A stretch of 64,000 bases of DNA from Ferrovibrio sp046297595. Lineage in GTDB: Bacteria > Pseudomonadota > Alphaproteobacteria > Ferrovibrionales > Ferrovibrionaceae. The notes beneath the pieces were generated by a model that was not told where the DNA came from, ran no database searches, and worked only from the letters and a program-made list of their open reading frames with translations. The DNA is taken from positions 62,001 through 126,000 of the forward strand of contig NZ_JBKBHT010000008.1 in assembly GCF_046297595.1 (NCBI RefSeq), written 5' to 3'. Shown in pieces: positions 63,909 to 64,000 of the stretch (the stretch's first letter is position 1; the number at the start of each line of letters is the position of its first letter). Both the position numbers and the translations under genes were made by a program.

Positions 63909-64000
63909 ATGGTTGATCCGGAAACACTGCTGAAAGCCATGTTCGACGCGGCGCGCGCCGCCGCCGATCCGGCCGTCTGCCTGCCGCCGCATCTGCCGGC
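63909..64000 (+). CDS. ttuD: Glycerate kinase/hydroxypyruvate reductase-like (TtuD, MOFRL family), 5' part
   Basis: Only about 30 residues are visible before the window ends. They read 'DPETLLKAMFDAARAAADP' and then 'CLPPHLP', the characteristic N terminus of type-2 glycerate kinases. The ATG at 63909 is preceded by GGAAA. Glycerate is where glyoxylate from allantoin breakdown can enter central metabolism, so the divergent pairing with the allantoate operon makes sense. The identification rests on this short stretch. Confidence 0.7.
   Translation, partial: MVDPETLLKAMFDAARAAADPAVCLPPHLP

Overview
The window is one contiguous, GC-rich chromosomal segment of an alphaproteobacterium, most likely a member of the Rhodospirillales or a close relative. 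Supporting features are the order bolA / J-domain protein / cobS / cobT, aerobic cobaltochelatase genes, a beta-methylmalyl-CoA lyase of the ethylmalonyl-CoA type, a Rhizobium-type L-asparaginase, xerD next to aroK-aroB, and a near-consensus EcfG-type stress promoter. Nearly all of it is ordinary chromosome. I see no rRNA, tRNA, CRISPR array, prophage or intact insertion sequence. Two short AT-rich patches, at 37.8-38.95 kb and 50.9-51.8 kb, look acquired.

Layout: 0-6.6 kb holds the 3' end of rpsA with its terminator, a secreted protein, a CHASE2-class III nucleotide cyclase and a convergent TPR-CHAT protease-like protein, possibly one signalling module. 6.8-13 kb holds a DUF3606 stress protein, a large PilZ protein, an RNA methyltransferase, an asparaginase with an acetyltransferase, an LPS-kinase-like protein and a histidine-rich COG0523 metallochaperone. 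13-18.6 kb is a surface-polysaccharide block: nucleotide-sugar dehydrogenase, GT4 glycosyltransferase, WecA-like initiating transferase and a WbpM/CapD-type dehydratase. It is followed by a DUF305 membrane gene broken by an in-frame amber codon. 19-27 kb carries mcl, an isochorismatase-like hydrolase, xerD, a conserved secreted/membrane pair, aroK, aroB, an AEC transporter and a ribbon-helix-helix regulator. 27-31 kb is bolA, J-domain, cobS, cobT. 31-39 kb holds a hybrid histidine kinase with eight PAS repeats and two phytase-like paralogues of very different base composition.

39-44 kb is the housekeeping run rpmB (reverse) and rpmH-rnpA-yidD-yidC-engB-argB. 44-50 kb holds a DMT exporter, a LysR/VOC divergent pair, a lipoprotein, a haloalkane-dehalogenase-like enzyme and purB. 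50-54.9 kb is a rearranged accessory stretch: a GNAT gene, an AT-rich membrane protein, a fused remnant of a LysE-type gene start with a GNAT gene end, then ohrR/ohr, a secreted hydrolase and the intact LysE gene. 55-60 kb contains three regulator/target pairs with visible candidate operators (TetR/DUF6622, GntR/BenE, TetR/SDR). 60-64 kb is a purine (allantoin) catabolic operon of puuE, an unusual M20 peptidase and an allantoate amidohydrolase, divergent from a glycerate kinase gene cut by the window end.

The points most worth a second look are the amber-split DUF305 gene, the LysE/GNAT fusion scar beside an AT-rich gene, the twin TGGTAC-N6-GTACCA operators, the CHASE2/CHAT cluster, the eight-PAS kinase, the EcfG promoter, the composite palindromes and the M20 enzyme with an altered metal-ligand motif.
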